A DNA stretch of 6,657 bases from Emcibacter sp. (lineage in GTDB: Bacteria > Pseudomonadota > Alphaproteobacteria > Sphingomonadales > Emcibacteraceae), in the NCBI GenBank assembly GCA_027019205.1, contig JALUWZ010000175.1, forward strand, positions 1 through 6,657. Reading direction: 5' to 3'. The notes under the pieces were generated by a model. That model was not told where the DNA came from and ran no database searches. It saw only the letters and a list, made by a program, of their open reading frames with translations. The first letter of the stretch is position 1. Each line of letters starts with the position of its first letter. Positions 5,563-6,657 of this stretch are shown here, piece by piece. The translations under genes and the position numbers were made by a program.

Positions 5563-5930
5563 TACAGTACCTCCGGCGCAAGAGAGATAATTTTCATATG
5601 GTTAGCTGCTCGCAGCTCACGTACCACCGGACCAAAGATACGGGTTCCGATCGGCTCATTCTGCTTGTTGATCAGCACGGCTGCATTGCCGTCAAACCGG
5701 ATAGCAGTCCCGTCAGAACGTTGAATATCTTTTTTTGTCCGCACGATAACAGCACGATGCACCTGACCTTTTTTAACTTTGCCGCGCGGAATTGCTTCCT
5801 TGATACTCACGACAATGACATCACCGACACTCGCGACTTTACGCTTTGAGCCACCGAGCACCTTGATACATTGTACCCGGCGGGCGCCGGAGTTATCAGC
5901 AACGTCAAGATTGGTTTGCATTTGAATCAT
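5562..5930 (-). CDS. rplN: Large-subunit ribosomal protein L14 (uL14)
   Basis: L14 binds 23S rRNA at the subunit interface, forms a bridge to 16S helix 14, and is the docking site for the silencing factor RsfS. The 122 residues equal the family length. They start MIQMQTNLDVADNSGARRVQ, with conserved CIKVLGGSKRKVASVGDVIVVSIKEAIP. The L14 signature follows (KKGQVHRAVIVRTKK), then RFDGNAAVLINKQNEPIGTRIFGPVVRELR (78-107) and the AANHMKIISLAPEVL end. The first ATG is chosen because relatives share MIQMQT; its SD is weak (GGAA). It is the first gene of the spc operon in E. coli, and here it follows a 43-nt AT-rich spacer. Its stop overlaps rplX by 1 nt. Confidence 0.99.
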   Translation of the reverse strand: MIQMQTNLDVADNSGARRVQCIKVLGGSKRKVASVGDVIVVSIKEAIPRGKVKKGQVHRAVIVRTKKDIQRSDGTAIRFDGNAAVLINKQNEPIGTRIFGPVVRELRAANHMKIISLAPEVL

Positions 5931-5947
5931 TGGCTTATTCCAACTTA

Positions 5948-5977
5948 ATTACACTATATTTGAAAATGCTTTCTCAA
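5948..5977 (-). promoter_or_regulatory. Candidate sigma-70-type promoter for the spc operon
   Basis: The sense strand has TTGAGA (5977-5972, five of six consensus bases), an 18-base spacer, and TGTAAT (5953-5948, five of six). It lies in the rpsQ-rplN spacer, where E. coli has its spc promoter. Against it, transcription would begin around 5941, leaving only about 11 leader bases and a weak SD at the very 5' end, and the -35 lies in a hairpin loop. The sequence pattern is seen; function is inferred. Confidence 0.3.
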
Positions 5978-5985
5978 GCATTCCC
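5962..5985 (-). promoter_or_regulatory. Hairpin with GAGA tetraloop over the rpsQ stop codon
   Basis: The sense arms GGGAATGCTT and AAGCATTTTC pair over 10 bp (eight Watson-Crick pairs plus two G-U pairs) around a GAGA loop, which is of the stable GNRA type. The rpsQ TGA stop lies at the loop. There is a short TTTTC on the 3' arm but no U-tract after the stem, so it is not a classical terminator. It could instead protect the 3' end of the S10 message, attenuate, or be a processing site at the S10/spc boundary. Confidence 0.5.
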
Positions 5986-6207
5986 GACAATTTTCCAGGT
6001 TTTATTTTTGGAAATCGGACGACATTCTTCAATACGAACAATCTCGCCCACTTTACAGCTGTTGCTTTCATCATGTGCATGGTATTTTTTGGTACGGCGC
6101 ACAACCTTGTGAAGCAACGGGTGTTTGAACCGGCGTTCGACCAGAACGACAACGGTTTTGTCATTCTTGTCGCTGACGACCTCACCCTGCAAAATACGTT
6201 TAGGCAT
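5974..6207 (-). CDS. rpsQ: Small-subunit ribosomal protein S17 (uS17)
   Basis: S17 is a primary 16S rRNA binder of the 30S body (helices 7 and 11). The 77-residue OB-fold protein begins MPKRILQGEVVSDKNDKTVV. The family signature region ERRFKHPLLHKVVRRTKKYHAHDE is at 24-47, followed by CKVGEIVRIEECRPISKNKTW (52-72), where the EECRPISK turn is strongly conserved. The open frame extends upstream to 6255, but that extension overlaps rpmC and does not resemble S17. The ATG at 6207 matches relatives and has an AAGGGG SD upstream. Its first 8 nt overlap the rpmC end (ATGCCTAA), so translation is probably coupled. In E. coli this is the last gene of the S10 operon. Confidence 0.98.
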   Translation of the reverse strand: MPKRILQGEVVSDKNDKTVVVLVERRFKHPLLHKVVRRTKKYHAHDESNSCKVGEIVRIEECRPISKNKTWKIVGNA

Positions 6208-6403
6208 TGGCTGCCCCCTTCTGTGACTGGTTAAGTATGGTCCGCACCCGGGCAATATCCCGGCGGATAACCCGCACCCGTGCGGTATTTTCCAATTGCG
6301 CCGTGGCCCGTTGAAAACGCAGATTGAACTGCTCTTTCTTCAGATCAACAAGCAGGCCGGTGAGTTCGTCAACCGACTTGCCAACAAGTTCTGATGCTTT
6401 CAT
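6200..6403 (-). CDS. rpmC: Large-subunit ribosomal protein L29 (uL29)
   Basis: L29 is a small, all-helical 50S protein beside the polypeptide exit tunnel, near the binding site of trigger factor and SRP. The product is 67 residues (family about 60-70): MKASELVGKSVDELTGLLVD, then the helical core LKKEQFNLRFQRATAQLENTARVRVIRRDIARVRTILN. The LRFQRATAQLENTARVR stretch is the family signature. A GTG at 6412 would add three residues, but it overlaps the AGGAG SD. The ATG at 6403 is eight bases from that SD and gives the usual MKA N-terminus, so I choose it. The gap to rplP is 15 nt; the end overlaps rpsQ by 8 nt. Confidence 0.97.
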   Translation of the reverse strand: MKASELVGKSVDELTGLLVDLKKEQFNLRFQRATAQLENTARVRVIRRDIARVRTILNQSQKGAANA

Positions 6404-6418
6404 TGCATACACTCCTGA

Positions 6419-6657
6419 TTATTCGCCAAGCCGCGTCACGAAACGTGTCGCCACCGGCAGTTTGGCGGCGGCGCGTTCAAAGGCTTCCCGAGCCAGTTCA
6501 AGCGGCACACCATCCATTTCAAACATGATACGGCCAGGTTTTACCCGACAGGCCCAGAATTCAACAGAGCCCTTGCCCTTGCCCATACGGACTTCGGCAG
6601 GTTTTTTCGATACCGGCACATCCGGAAAAATCCGGATCCACACCTTGCCCTGACGCT
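6419..6657 (-). CDS. rplP: Large-subunit ribosomal protein L16, C-terminal part (cut by window edge)
   Basis: L16 helps position the CCA ends of A- and P-site tRNAs at the peptidyl-transferase side of the 50S subunit. The right window edge cuts the gene. The 78 visible codons begin RQGKVWIRIFPDVPVSKKP, which aligns to about residue 59 of the roughly 137-residue family. The VRMGKGKGSVEFWACRVKPG segment is the most diagnostic part, containing the conserved RMGKGKG loop. MFEMDGVPLELAREAFERAAAKLPVATRFV forms the C-terminal fold, ending TRLGE. A GTG at 6643 is only an internal valine codon, because homology continues to the edge. It is followed by rpmC after 15 nt, as in the S10 operon. Confidence 0.98.
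   Translation of the reverse strand, partial: RQGKVWIRIFPDVPVSKKPAEVRMGKGKGSVEFWACRVKPGRIMFEMDGVPLELAREAFERAAAKLPVATRFVTRLGE

Noticed and set aside
5962..5985. Rho-independent terminator after rpsQ
   Set aside because: The stem is AT-rich with two G-U pairs and is not followed by a U-tract, so I list it only as a regulatory hairpin.
6208..6255. Upstream extension of rpsQ to 6255
   Set aside because: It lies entirely inside rpmC in another frame and adds residues unlike S17.
6404..6412. GTG start three codons upstream for rpmC
   Set aside because: The GTG overlaps the AGGAG SD itself; the ATG at 6403 has correct spacing and the family N-terminus.
1..6657. A novel defence, mobile or otherwise undescribed system
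   Set aside because: Every base is accounted for by conserved S10/spc/adk genes or spacers of at most 52 nt; no unknown gene, repeat array or integration signature is present.

Overview
This window is a contiguous run of ribosomal-protein and secretion genes, all on the minus strand. It corresponds to the end of the S10 operon, the whole spc operon and the start of the following adk gene. In transcription order (high to low coordinates) it reads rplP (partial), rpmC, rpsQ, rplN, rplX, rplE, rpsN, rpsH, rplF, rplR, rpsE, rpmD, rplO, secY, adk (partial). Secondary strengths suggest an alphaproteobacterium of moderate GC: adk directly follows secY, L30 is present, S14 is the long zinc-free form, and L14, S8 and S17 have alphaproteobacterial-style sequences. 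I cannot name the genus from this alone.

Layout: 6657-5974 holds the S10-operon tail (L16, L29, S17). At 5973-5931 lies a 43-nt AT-rich spacer with a hairpin over the rpsQ stop codon and a possible promoter, the same place where the E. coli spc promoter sits. From 5930 to 1674 come eleven spc ribosomal-protein genes, and 1652-306 is secY, the translocon channel. The adk start overlaps the secY stop by 4 nt, and adk runs off the left edge of the window. Coding density is extreme: the longest spacer is 52 nt and several junctions overlap or place the Shine-Dalgarno (SD) sequence inside the upstream gene. There is no stretch of 300 bases without a gene, and no tRNA, rRNA, mobile element or CRISPR.

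Functionally, the genes supply large-subunit proteins (L16, L29, L14, L24, L5, L6, L18, L30, L15), small-subunit proteins (S17, S14, S8, S5), the SecY pore, and adenylate kinase, all expected to be co-transcribed and translationally coupled.

I see no new biological system here. The points worth a second look are small. (1) rplX carries an apparent frameshift near its 3' end: a perfectly conserved L24 tail continues in the -1 frame and ends in a TGATG overlap with rplE. (2) A 20-bp tandem duplication contains the rplR stop codon and an SD-like segment in front of rpsE. (3) A 10-bp hairpin with a GNRA loop and a candidate promoter mark the S10/spc boundary. (4) An inverted repeat loops out the rplE SD at the site where S8 represses in E. 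coli. (5) The adk SD is made from two AGG arginine codons in SecY's terminal poly-arginine tail.
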